A DNA stretch of 61,231 nucleotides from CAYNQK01 sp964470375. Its GTDB lineage: Bacteria > Spirochaetota > Spirochaetia > Treponematales > JBGSOB01. This document shows, one piece after another, positions 49,237 through 57,205 of this stretch; within the stretch, counting starts at the first letter, position 1; each line of letters begins with the position of its first letter. The stretch lies in contig CAYYCP010000009.1 in NCBI GenBank assembly GCA_964470375.1, positions 1 through 61,231 on the forward strand. The letters run 5' to 3'. Under the pieces are notes generated by a model. That model was not told the DNA's origin, made no database searches, and saw only the letters and a program-made list of their open reading frames with translations. A program made the translations under genes and the position numbers.

Positions 49237-50583
49237 CTAGAAGCGCGCCTCCAGGCCCAGGCTCAGGCAAGCTGCGCGCTTAAACTGCCCGAAGACATCG
49301 TCGAGGCCGCCTATGAAGACCGGGACGCAGAGGAAGGCCCGCGCATCAGCCCCGAAGCCGAGGCTCAGGCGGCCGGCAAGGGCAGCGCTGCCGTCCTGGA
49401 GGGAGAAGAGGCCCAGGCCGTCCACGTCCAGGGCCCCGTCCAGGCCGCTCAGGCCCAGGTTGATGGCCAGGAGGCGGGCGAAGGCCGGGACCGAATAGGG
49501 GCCTGTTGCCCGCGGATACCATGTCCAGGAGGCCTCGGCCGCCAGGCTGAGGGGGAAGGCCTCGGGGCTCCAGAGGAAGCCCCCGCTCAGGGCCGCCTCG
49601 TCCGAGCTGACGACCGCGCTGCGAAAATTGTCCTGGCCCTTGACGTAGTCCGTCCCGGGGAGGAGGAGGCCCAAATTGTAGGCCGCGTCCAGGCAAAGGC
49701 GCAGGCTGCCCAGGGGCAGGGCCGCGCTGAGGCCGAAGGAGCGCTGGTAGCCCCGCTCCGGCCTCAGGTAGACGTCGAAGACGGGATAGGTGATGCCGGA
49801 GAGGTCCACCTCGGCCGAGACGGTCGGGGTCCGCGACCTGCCCTGGAAGAAGGAAAACCCGATGTCGCCCAGGCTCCCCGAGAGGAAGGCCGCCGCGTGG
49901 ACGGAGGGATCGTAGTCCAGGCGGCCCGGATCGGTCTCGTCGTAGAGGTAGACGATGTCCCGCAGGAGGTAGGTGTCGAATATAGCGATGCTGTCGGGTA
50001 TTCCGCGCCTGGGGAACCAGGGCGATGCGGGATCGGGCAGGACGATGGGCGGGGCGAAGGGCAGGAAGGCTAGGCCGGCCCAGAAGGAGGGCGAGCTGTA
50101 CACCGCCCTGAACATGTCCTCAGAGGCCGAGAGCCCGCCCTCGCGGCCGGAGAGGAGGGCCTCCCTGTCGGGGGGACAGAGGAAGTTGCTCACGGGGAGG
50201 AGGAGGGCCTGGGATGGTTCCAGGCGCATCCGCCCCCATTCGATGAAGAAAGCCTCGGCCAGGGCCACCCGGAGGCGGGCCTCGTCCAGGCTGATGAAGG
50301 CGCTGCCGTCCCGCCGGGCGCCTATCTCGGCGGCCAATGAGAGCTCGTAGGCATCGCCGATCAGGCGCAGGGAGGGGCTGATGAGGGCCCCCAGGCGCCA
50401 TCCGCCTTGGGTAGAGGGCAGGACCATGGGGATTTCGGCCAGGGCCAGGCTGCTCGCGCCCAGCATGATCTCGGCGGCTCGCGCGCCCCCGCCCTCCTGG
50501 GCGGAGAGGGAGAAGCAGGAAAGGACGCAGAGGGCCGCCAGGATGGCGGCTGAGGGGGGCCTGCCTGTGTTCCGCTGAGGCAT
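49237..50583 (-). CDS. outer-membrane beta-barrel-like protein
   Basis: 448 residues. Sec signal peptide (MPQRNTGRPPSAAILAALCVLSCFSLSAQ, cut after AQ). The mature part alternates short amphipathic strands and ends in an aromatic residue (SLGLEARF), the classic insertion signal of outer-membrane barrels. No family recognised. Its stop abuts the start of the exporter gene, and its start overlaps the stop of the LolA-like gene by one base (TGATG). Confidence 0.68.
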   Translation of the reverse strand: MPQRNTGRPPSAAILAALCVLSCFSLSAQEGGGARAAEIMLGASSLALAEIPMVLPSTQGGWRLGALISPSLRLIGDAYELSLAAEIGARRDGSAFISLDEARLRVALAEAFFIEWGRMRLEPSQALLLPVSNFLCPPDREALLSGREGGLSASEDMFRAVYSSPSFWAGLAFLPFAPPIVLPDPASPWFPRRGIPDSIAIFDTYLLRDIVYLYDETDPGRLDYDPSVHAAAFLSGSLGDIGFSFFQGRSRTPTVSAEVDLSGITYPVFDVYLRPERGYQRSFGLSAALPLGSLRLCLDAAYNLGLLLPGTDYVKGQDNFRSAVVSSDEAALSGGFLWSPEAFPLSLAAEASWTWYPRATGPYSVPAFARLLAINLGLSGLDGALDVDGLGLFSLQDGSAALAGRLSLGFGADARAFLCVPVFIGGLDDVFGQFKRAACLSLGLEARF

Positions 50584-51317
50584 CAGAGGCTGCCCGGGGA
50601 GAAGAGGGAGGCCGGGAAGCGCGCGCCCTCCTCCAGGCTCAGGACCCTCAGGGTGGTGGAGCCGCCCGAGGCCGAGTCCTCCATCAGCATGGCCGATGGC
50701 CTGCCGCTGGCGCCATCGCGCTCCAGGACCCGGTAGCGCTTCGTCTCCCGGCCCTTCCCATCGAGATAGGAGATGGAAAGGATGAGGCGGCTGGCCTCAT
50801 CGATGTCCAGGATCATGTCCCCGGATTCCCCCTTCGCCCTCAGCCTGAGGATGCCGGCCGATGGCGCCTCCATGAGGAGGGCCCCCGAGGCCTGGCTTGC
50901 CGGATCGATCAGGTCCGATGGGCTGAAATGGGAGTCGAAGAGGCGTATGCCCTCTGATCCCCCGCCCAGGCGCTTCACCCCGCTGGAGCTCCGCAGCCAC
51001 TGCATGGGGCTCCCGCCCTCCTTGACGCGGAGGAAGGCCAGCTTGGAGAGGAAGGCCGGGGAGCGGACGATGACAAGGGTCCTCTCGCCCTTGGCGTCCG
51101 ACTGCGTCCTGATCAGGATTTCCCTCTCCTTGAGGCCGCCCTTTTCGCGTATCTCCATGCGCATGCTCAGGCTGAGGGAGGCTGAGGCCGAGAAGAGGAC
51201 GGCGGATTCGAGGATGGCGGCGGGATCTTCGGAGGTGGGCGGGACGGCCTGAGCCGGGAGGTGGCCGGCTGCACATGCGATGATGATGGCGAGGGCTTTC
51301 AGCCTGACTTTCTTCAT
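50583..51317 (-). CDS. LolA/outer-membrane lipoprotein-sorting-like protein
   Basis: 244 residues with signal peptide MKKVRLKALAIIIACAAGHLPAQA. The mature part is a single curved beta-sheet protein (SLSMRMEIREKGGLKEREI..., GGGSEGIRLFDSHFSPSDL, MEAPSAGILRLRAKGESGDMILDIDEASRLI), matching the LolA-like PF17131-type proteins found with MMPL exporters. It would carry a lipid or lipid-anchored cargo across the periplasm. First gene of the operon; promoter at 51362-51390. Confidence 0.75.
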   Translation of the reverse strand: MKKVRLKALAIIIACAAGHLPAQAVPPTSEDPAAILESAVLFSASASLSLSMRMEIREKGGLKEREILIRTQSDAKGERTLVIVRSPAFLSKLAFLRVKEGGSPMQWLRSSSGVKRLGGGSEGIRLFDSHFSPSDLIDPASQASGALLMEAPSAGILRLRAKGESGDMILDIDEASRLILSISYLDGKGRETKRYRVLERDGASGRPSAMLMEDSASGGSTTLRVLSLEEGARFPASLFSPGSL

Positions 51318-51361
51318 TTACGATATCCCATGGGTGCGGTGGGCCGAATGCCCGGATAAGG

Positions 51362-51390
51362 AGTCTAGCACCCTGGACATCGATCCACAA
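51362..51390 (-). promoter_or_regulatory. promoter of the LolA-like/OMP/RND operon
   Basis: Minus-strand TTGTGG (51385-51390), 17 bases, TGC-TAGACT (-10 at 51362-51367). Leader about 40 bases without a strong ribosome site. Confidence 0.45.
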
Positions 51391-51410
51391 GCGCTCACCT
51401 TACGCTGCGC

Positions 51411-52172
51411 CTATGTGCGGGACTTCCCTCGCGGCTTTTTCTTCAGGCGATAATTGAGGGCCCTTCCCTTTTTGCCTATCGATTCCGACAGCCCAGCCCT
51501 GGCCAGGACATAACAGACCATTGTCCCGAAGCGGCGGGTCCGATCCATGATCCTGGCTACGTCGGCGCTCGTGAATTCAGGCGGGAGGGGAGCCGGGATG
51601 AGGCGGAGGATATCCCGGGGTCTTTCCAAGGAAACCAGGATCCGCCTATCGAGGAGGCGGCGATCGTGGATTGAGACGCCCTGCCTGCGCCAGGAGCCCC
51701 GCCCGTCCCTGATGCGTATCTCATCCACCTTGACCCCATAGATATCGAGGCGGAGTCCTGGATAGGCCAGCAGATCAGGGAAGTGGACGAATTCCTCGAA
51801 GACATCCTCGATGCGTCCGCGCTTCTGGCTCTTCCTCCGGGAGAGGATGGAACCGTCTTCTGGATCGAGATTGATAATGGTTTTTTCTTCTATTAGAGGA
51901 TAGACGATACGGACAGAGTGGGCCGGGCAGAATGCCTCCAGCTTGGCCTTGAGACGGGTGAAGGCCTTGGTCTGGATCTCCACGATCTCGCCCGAGGGGC
52001 GAAGGATATCGGCTACCTTGCCGGCTACTTTGACCTCGAAGCTATCCCCTGGTTCGGCCACGGCCAGCTTCATAGAGGCGTGGAGGCTTGATTCGGCATA
52101 GACGCCTATGCCCGCCGGTTCACTGGGGGCTTCCCGGCTCGTCCTCTGTTTTCTGTCCTTTTCTTTCCTCAA
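51411..52172 (-). CDS. conserved hypothetical protein, divergent from flaB
   Basis: 253 residues from TTG 52172, preceded by GGGGG. The core (HASMKLAVAEPGD...GEIVEIQTKAFTRLKAKLEAF, then VRIVYPLIEEKTI and LSRRKSQKRGRIEDVFEEF) belongs to a widespread family of unknown function, which I believe is DUF8091. The EIxEIQT strand followed by a Lys-rich helix resembles PD-(D/E)xK nuclease cores, but the family is not known to cut DNA. The end has a winged-helix-like region (FTSADVARIMDRTRRFGTMVCYVLARAGL). Basic protein; may bind nucleic acid. Confidence 0.6.
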   Translation of the reverse strand: MRKEKDRKQRTSREAPSEPAGIGVYAESSLHASMKLAVAEPGDSFEVKVAGKVADILRPSGEIVEIQTKAFTRLKAKLEAFCPAHSVRIVYPLIEEKTIINLDPEDGSILSRRKSQKRGRIEDVFEEFVHFPDLLAYPGLRLDIYGVKVDEIRIRDGRGSWRRQGVSIHDRRLLDRRILVSLERPRDILRLIPAPLPPEFTSADVARIMDRTRRFGTMVCYVLARAGLSESIGKKGRALNYRLKKKPRGKSRT

Positions 52173-52196
52173 GCTCCACCCCCGAAATGCCGATAA
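52169..52196 (+). promoter_or_regulatory. sigma-28-type flagellin promoter
   Basis: TCAAGCTC (52169-52176; consensus TAAAGTTT, five of eight), 12 bases, GCCGATAA (52189-52196; perfect). Sits 249 bases before the flaB ATG, so the leader is about 240 bases. Confidence 0.6.
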
Positions 52197-52222
52197 TAGA
52201 CCCTGGGGTGGAGTGAAAGCAA
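52193..52222 (-). promoter_or_regulatory. sigma-70 promoter of the 51411-52172 gene, overlapping the sigma-28 box
   Basis: Minus-strand TTGCTT (52217-52222), 18 bases, TATTAT (52193-52198). The -10 shares four bases with the GCCGATAA box on the other strand. Confidence 0.45.
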
Positions 52223-52404
52223 TATCCTGGATGGATTTAGCTCTTCCCTCCCCTCAACAGTATCGGTCTATAGGCCATGAACTTGAGGGCCGGAAGGGGG
52301 CGGAGACCGCCTGAGCCCGAGGGCGCCGTTCCAGTCCAAGGCCCATAGGAAAGGAGGCGGACGGGACAGAAGAGGGGACGTATCGCTCAATAAGCGCTTC
52401 AGCA

Positions 52405-52422
52405 CGGGGCAAGGATGCCCCG
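52405..52422 (+). promoter_or_regulatory. hairpin with AGGA loop in the flaB leader, candidate CsrA site
   Basis: CGGGGCA-AGGA-TGCCCCG: perfect 7-bp stem with the CsrA core GGA in the tetraloop; the surrounding CAAGGATG matches the CsrA selection consensus (CARGGAUG). Ten bases downstream lies AAGGAGGA (52433-52440), the ribosome site of flaB, which holds further GGA cores. Confidence 0.55.
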
Positions 52423-52444
52423 CAAGATTTCCAAGGAGGAAGAC

Positions 52445-53305
52445 ATGATCATCAATCACAATCTCAGCGCCATGTACGCTGACAGGCAGCTCAGGATCAA
52501 CGCCCTGATGCTCGAGAAAAACCAGGAGAAGCTCTCCTCCGGCATGCGCATCAACCGCGCCGGGGACGACGCTTCCGGGCTGGCCGTGTCCGAGAAGATG
52601 CGCAGCCAGATCCGCGGCCTGAACCAGGCCTCCAAGAACGCCGAGAACGGCATCTCCTTCATCCAGACCACGGAAGGCTACCTCCAGGAGACCCAGGACA
52701 TCATCCAGCGCCTGCGCGAGCTGGCCATCCAGGCCTCCAACGGCATCTACTCCTCCGAGGACAGGATGCAGATCCAGGTCGAGGTCTCCCAGCTGGTGGA
52801 CGAGATCGACCGCATCGCCAGCCACGCCCAGTTCAACGGCATGAACCTGCTGACCGGGCGCTTCGCGCGCGACACGGGCGAGAACGCCATCACCGGGTCG
52901 ATGTGGTTCCACATCGGCGCCAACATGGACCAGCGCGAGCGGGTCTACATCGGCACCATGACCACCGGCGGCCTGGGCATCCGCACCATCGGCACCGACG
53001 AGTTCATCAAGATGGACGAAGCCGATTCGGCCAACCGGGCCATCGGCGTCCTGGACGCTGCCCTGAAGAAGGTCAACAAGCAGCGCGCCGACCTGGGCGC
53101 TTACCAGAACCGCCTCGAGCACGCCGTCCGCGGCATCGACGTGGGCGCCGAGAACCTGCAGGCCGCCGAGAGCCGCATCCGCGATTCCGACATGGCCGCC
53201 GAGATGGTCCAGTACACCAAGAACCAGATCCTTCTCCAGGCCTCAAACGCCATGCTGGCCCAGGCCAACCAGAAGACCCAGACGGTATTGCAGCTTCTCC
53301 AGTAA
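52445..53305 (+). CDS. flaB: flagellin FlaB, first copy
   Basis: Core filament flagellin of the periplasmic flagellum, 286 residues from ATG 52445 (AAGGAGGA five bases upstream). The N-terminal D0/D1 part is MIINHNLSAMYADRQL and EKLSSGMRINRAGDDASGLAVSE, the C-terminal part is LGAYQNRLEHAV, and ESRIRDSDMAAEMVQYTKNQILLQ. The variable middle is short, as in spirochaetes. No signal peptide, as expected for type III export. 38 base-level differences aside, it closely resembles the second copy (53605). The first 52415 frame start is not supported by a ribosome site. Confidence 0.95.
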   Translation: MIINHNLSAMYADRQLRINALMLEKNQEKLSSGMRINRAGDDASGLAVSEKMRSQIRGLNQASKNAENGISFIQTTEGYLQETQDIIQRLRELAIQASNGIYSSEDRMQIQVEVSQLVDEIDRIASHAQFNGMNLLTGRFARDTGENAITGSMWFHIGANMDQRERVYIGTMTTGGLGIRTIGTDEFIKMDEADSANRAIGVLDAALKKVNKQRADLGAYQNRLEHAVRGIDVGAENLQAAESRIRDSDMAAEMVQYTKNQILLQASNAMLAQANQKTQTVLQLLQ

Positions 53306-53323
53306 GGTAGTATCATTGATGGT

Positions 53324-53362
53324 AGCCTGGGAAGGCACGCCTCCGCGGCGCCTTCCCGGGCT
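53324..53362 (+). other. long hairpin after the first flaB
   Basis: AGCCTGGGAAGGC and GCCTTCCCGGGCT pair over 13 bp (one G-U) around a 13-base loop, 18 bases after the flaB stop. No U-run follows, so it is more likely an mRNA-stabilising or attenuating element than a full terminator. Confidence 0.5.
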
Positions 53363-53561
53363 CCATCGCCTTGCCGGGCCTCCGCGGCCGCCAGGCCGGC
53401 GGAAGGCCGCGTTCTTTGAAATTTCGGCCCCCTTGAGGGCATCGCGCGAGCGCGGAAAGGGCGTCCCTCGCCTATAGAGGGGCGGCTTCTCCGCGAACGG
53501 GGCAGGAACGGCCGGGATCGGCGCGACCTCCCGGAAAAAATCCCCCTCGCGCGCGGATCCT

Positions 53562-53578
53562 CCGGCACGGAACGCCGG
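53562..53578 (+). promoter_or_regulatory. hairpin with GGA loop in the leader of the second flaB
   Basis: CCGGC-ACGGAAC-GCCGG, a 5-bp stem with GGA in the loop, 14 bases before the ribosome site AAGGAGGG (53593-53600). Less perfect than the hairpin at 52405. The rest of the 299-base spacer 53306-53604 is GC-rich and holds another small hairpin (CCCTC...GAGGG near 53471-53487); no sigma-28 box was found. Confidence 0.4.
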
Positions 53579-53604
53579 CGGAAACGGGACTCAAGGAGGG
53601 TCGT

Positions 53605-54462
53605 ATGATCATCAACCACAACATGAGCGCGCTGTACGCCAACAGGCAGCTCGGCATCACCGGCATCGAGGTCGGCAAGAACATCGAAAAGCTGTCCTCG
53701 GGCATGCGCATCAACAGGGCCGGCGACGACGCTTCAGGGCTGGCGGTTTCCGAGAAACTGCGCAGCCAGATACGCGGCCTGAACCAAGCCGAGAGAAACA
53801 TCCAGAACGGCGTGTCCTTCATCCAGACCACGGAGGGTTACCTGCAGGAGACGCAGGACATCATCCACAGGATAAGGGAGCTGGCCGTCCAGAGCGCGAA
53901 CGGCATCTATTCGGACGAGGACCGGATGCAAATCCAGGTCGAGGTGTCCCAGCTGATCGACGAGATCGACCGGATCGCCTCGCATGCCCAGTTCAACGGC
54001 ATGAACCTCATCACCGGCCGCTTCGCCCGCAACAGCGCCACGGGAAACATCATGCAGTTCCAGGTCGGGGCCAACATGGACCAGAACGAGAGGGTCTATA
54101 TCGGCACCATGACCACGGCCGCCTTGGGCCTCAAGGGCGCTCAGGGCACCGTAGACGACACCGTCATGATCAACAACCCCGAGGCCGCGAACGCCTCCAT
54201 CGCCAAGCTCGACACCGCGCTCAAGATCGTATCCAGGCAGAGGGCTGACCTCGGCGCCTACCAGAACCGCTTCGAGATGGCGGCCAAGGGCGTCGCCGTA
54301 GCGGCCGAGAACCTGCAGGCGTCCGAGAGCCGCATCCGCGACTCCGACATGGCCAGCGAGATGGTCCAGTTCACCAAGAACCAGATCCTCCAGCAGGCCG
54401 GGACCGCCATGCTGGCCCAGACCAACGTCGGTGCCCAGCAGGCCCTGCAGCTCCTGCAGTAG
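53605..54462 (+). CDS. flaB: flagellin FlaB, second copy
   Basis: 285 residues. Same N-terminus (MIINHNMSALYANRQLGITG) and C-terminal block (ESRIRDSDMASEMVQFTKNQILQQ) as the first copy, with a different short central loop (ATGNIMQFQVGANMDQNERV, ALGLKGAQGTVDDTVMINNPE). Strong ribosome site AAGGAGGG. Spirochaetes usually carry two or three FlaB proteins that assemble into one filament. Confidence 0.95.
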   Translation: MIINHNMSALYANRQLGITGIEVGKNIEKLSSGMRINRAGDDASGLAVSEKLRSQIRGLNQAERNIQNGVSFIQTTEGYLQETQDIIHRIRELAVQSANGIYSDEDRMQIQVEVSQLIDEIDRIASHAQFNGMNLITGRFARNSATGNIMQFQVGANMDQNERVYIGTMTTAALGLKGAQGTVDDTVMINNPEAANASIAKLDTALKIVSRQRADLGAYQNRFEMAAKGVAVAAENLQASESRIRDSDMASEMVQFTKNQILQQAGTAMLAQTNVGAQQALQLLQ

Positions 54463-54543
54463 CCATCAGCTTGGATTCGCCGTTCCTGATCGAGACCGCG
54501 TGAGGAAGAGGCTTCTGGACGTCGTCTTTTCCAATCGCGACGC

Positions 54544-54579
54544 GGGGGGCGGGGGGGGACGCGCCCTCCCCCCGTCCCC
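54544..54579 (+). other. G/C-run hairpin between flaB and flaG
   Basis: A run of eight G (54551-54558) can pair with a run of six C (54568-54573), and GGGGAC with GTCCCC just outside. No U-run. It may lower read-through from the abundant flagellin mRNA to flaG and fliD. Confidence 0.4.
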
Positions 54580-54598
54580 TTCATTTGGAGGTAGAGGC

Positions 54599-54934
54599 AT
54601 GGCTATGGAAATACAGAGCATCGGCTCCTCGCCCATCGCGGCGGCTGTGCCCGCGGCTGTCCGTGCGGCCTCAGCCCAGGCAGCCCCGGCGTCCCAGCCC
54701 GCGGAACCTTCGCGCGAGGAGATTCTGTCCACGCTCTCGGACCTGGAGAGCCTGAGCATGGCTTTCAACCGGCGCCTGCAGTTCTCGGTCAACGAGGACA
54801 TCGATCAGGTGGTGGTCAAGGTGATCGACCGCGAGACCGATACTGTCATCAAGGAAATCCCCCCGCGGGAGCTCCAGATCGTGCACGCGCGCATCAGGGA
54901 GGCCCTTGGCGCCCTCTTTGACGTGCAGATCTGA
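54599..54934 (+). CDS. flaG: FlaG-family flagellar protein
   Basis: 111 residues from ATG 54599, with GGAGG seven bases upstream; a longer frame starts inside flaB. The first 40 residues are Ala/Pro-rich and variable; the conserved FlaG core is at about 60-111: NRRLQFSVNEDIDQVVVKVIDRETDTVIKEIPPRE... where RETDTVIKEIPP is the family hallmark. FlaG affects filament length in other bacteria. It lies between flagellin and fliD as in many genomes. Confidence 0.88.
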   Translation: MAMEIQSIGSSPIAAAVPAAVRAASAQAAPASQPAEPSREEILSTLSDLESLSMAFNRRLQFSVNEDIDQVVVKVIDRETDTVIKEIPPRELQIVHARIREALGALFDVQI

Positions 54935-55011
54935 GGCGGCCGGCCCTCCGGTCCGCCCGGCGGCGTTCCCGCGCCGATCGGCTATCCTCGGGCGAAGGCG
55001 GGTCTAACCCT

Positions 55012-57194
55012 ATGTCCGACCTCAGCATTCCCGGCGTCAAGAGCAAGTACGACACCGAGAAGATCATCGAAGACCTGATGAAGGTCGAGCGTGTCCCCAA
55101 GACGCGCGCCGAGGAGGAGCTCAAGCGCCTGGAAGAGCGCTCCTCTGTCTGGCTGGACCTAAACGCGCGCTTGTCGCGCCTGCGCGACTCCTCGCGCACC
55201 CTCTTCTCCTTCGCCAACCCCTTCTCCGAGCGCAAGGGCAACTCATCGGACCAGGATGTCCTGACCGCCACGGCAACCCGCGAGGCCATCGAGGAGACGC
55301 GCTCCATCCAGGTCATGCAGGTCGCCCAGGCCGACCGCTTCCTGTCCGCCTCCCTGCCCTCGGACTACAAGGTTCCGGCCGGCACCTACGGCTTCGGCGC
55401 GGGCGACAAATCCTTCAGCTTCAAATACTCGGGCGGCAGCCTGGCCGACTTCGCCGAGGCCGTCAACCGCCGCGGCAAGGACATCGTGCGCGCTCAGGTG
55501 ATCAGCGTAGAGAAGGGCCGCCAATCCCTCCTGATCGAGTCTCTGCTGACCGGCTCGACGAAGCGACTCTCCTTCAGCGGCGCCTCAGAAGCCCTGGTTC
55601 AAGAGACAGGCATCATGGAGCGCTCACCCTCATCGGAGCGCGCGATAAGCCTGGACGCCTCCAGCCCGAAGGCTTTAGACGGCAGCCTGGACCGGAACAA
55701 GGTCTCAGTGAAGGAGGGCGTCCTCAGCGTCCTGGCCGGGGGAAGGGCATCCATCAGCCTGGGCTCCCCCCTGCCCTCGGACGCGGGCCTGGTCCTGGAG
55801 CTGGAGTACCGCACCATCCTACGCCCGGGCGATCGCCCCCCTGAAGCCCCGGCCGGCCCCTCCATCCCGGCTACCGGCGGCGTCGAGTACCAGGGCATTC
55901 GCATCCAAAGCGAGGCCTTCGAGGTTCCCCTGCCCGCCTGGACGCCCCCCCCCCCCCCCCCCCCCCAGGGCGCCCGGACCCAGATAGCAGCCCAAAAAAA
56001 CCCCCCCCCCCCACCCCCCCCCGCGCCCGGAAACNNNNNNNNNNCGTCGACGACCAGGGCAGACGCAGCCAAAGCGCGGCCTCCGCGGCTCCCCTGCCCG
56101 CCTGGACGCCCCCGCCCGTCCCGCCCCGCGTGGACGACCTCTCCATGCTCTCGGCCATCATCTCGCCCTCCGGCGAAGCGGCCCTGCCGGAGCTAAGCGA
56201 CGCCGCCGAGTTCACCAAGATCACCATCCCCCTCTCCGGCTTGGGAGGATCGATCGTCGCGCTGGGACTGCGCAACGACAACACCCACCGCGACTTGGAG
56301 CTGCGCGGCCTCAGGGTCTACGACCCGGCCGAGCTGGGCGGCCTGCGCCCGTCCCACCCGGTTTCCACGGCCGCTGACGCCGTCATCCTCATGGACGGGA
56401 TCAGGGTCTCCCGCGAAACGAATTCCATCTCTGACCTCATCCCCGGAGTGACCCTGGAGCTGCACGGCGCCTCCGAGAAGGCGGTCAAGCTCACCATCGA
56501 GCCCGACCGCGAGGCGGCCAAGGAAGCCGTCATTAAGTGGGTGGGCTTCTACAACCAACTCATGACGGAGCTGAATGTCCTCATGAGCACGGATCAGGCC
56601 GTCATTTCAGAGCTGAGCGGCTACGACCAGGCGGAGAAGGACGCCATGAAGGCGCGCCTGGGCCTCCTCCAGGGAGACTTCACCCTCAAGATGATCAAGG
56701 ATTCCCTCAGGAGCATAGCCATGGACTCCTATCCCACCGGCCTGGGGACCCAGCTGGCCCTCCTGCAGCAGATGGGCGTGTCCACCAACGCCCAGGGCAC
56801 GGGTGGCTCGGGCGACGACCCGGCCCGCCTGCGGGGCTACCTGGAGGTAGACGAGGCCAAGCTGGACGAGGCCCTGCGCTCCAGGATGGCGGCTATCAAG
56901 CAGCTCTTCGGCAACGACACTGACGCCGACCTCCTGGTGGACTCAGGCGTGGCCTTCCGGACCGACGCCCTCCTCAAGCCCTACGTCGAGACCGGCGGCA
57001 TCGTCAGCCAGCGCCGTTCCACCCTCAGCTCCCAGATAGAGCGCCAGAAACGCAGCATAGAGACCATGGAGGAGCAGCTGGCGCGCAAGGAGGCCGAGTA
57101 CAAGCGCAAGTACGGCCTCATGGAAGGCGCTCTCAACCAGATGGAGCGGACCTCCAGATCCATCGACAATTTCAGCCAACGCAATAGAGATTAG
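55012..57194 (+). CDS. fliD: flagellar filament cap protein FliD, broken by an assembly gap
   Basis: Cap protein that guides flagellin folding at the filament tip. The N-terminal part (55012 to about 55950) opens MSDLSIPGVKSKYDTEKIIEDLMKVERVP, the typical FliD start. The C-terminal part (about 56130-57194) includes AVILMDGIRVSRETNSISDLIPGVTLELHG and the coiled C-terminus SQIERQKRSIETMEEQLARKE, also typical. Between them a 10-N gap and poly-C runs break the frame; the post-gap frame reads VDDQGRRSQ...PPRVDDLSM, in phase with the 3' half. The gene is probably intact in the cell. The Pro-rich insertion PLPAWTPPP occurs on both sides of the gap. Confidence 0.85.
56035..56044. other. assembly gap (10 N) with flanking poly-C noise
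   Basis: Ten N in a row. The sequence at 55948-56034 has long C runs and an A run that look like low-quality read ends. A stretch coding for PLPAWTPPP occurs at about 55927-55955 and again at 56090-56112, so the gap falls in a short repeat. Confidence 0.95.
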
Positions 57195-57205
57195 GAGAGA
57201 CTGGC

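Noticed and set aside
54935..55011. Sigma-28 promoter before fliD
   Set aside because: GCCGAT occurs but the last two bases and a -35 box do not fit.
55948..56034. Poly-C tracts in fliD as phase-variation switches
   Set aside because: They directly flank a 10-N gap and mixed poly-A/poly-C noise, so a sequencing or assembly artefact is more likely.
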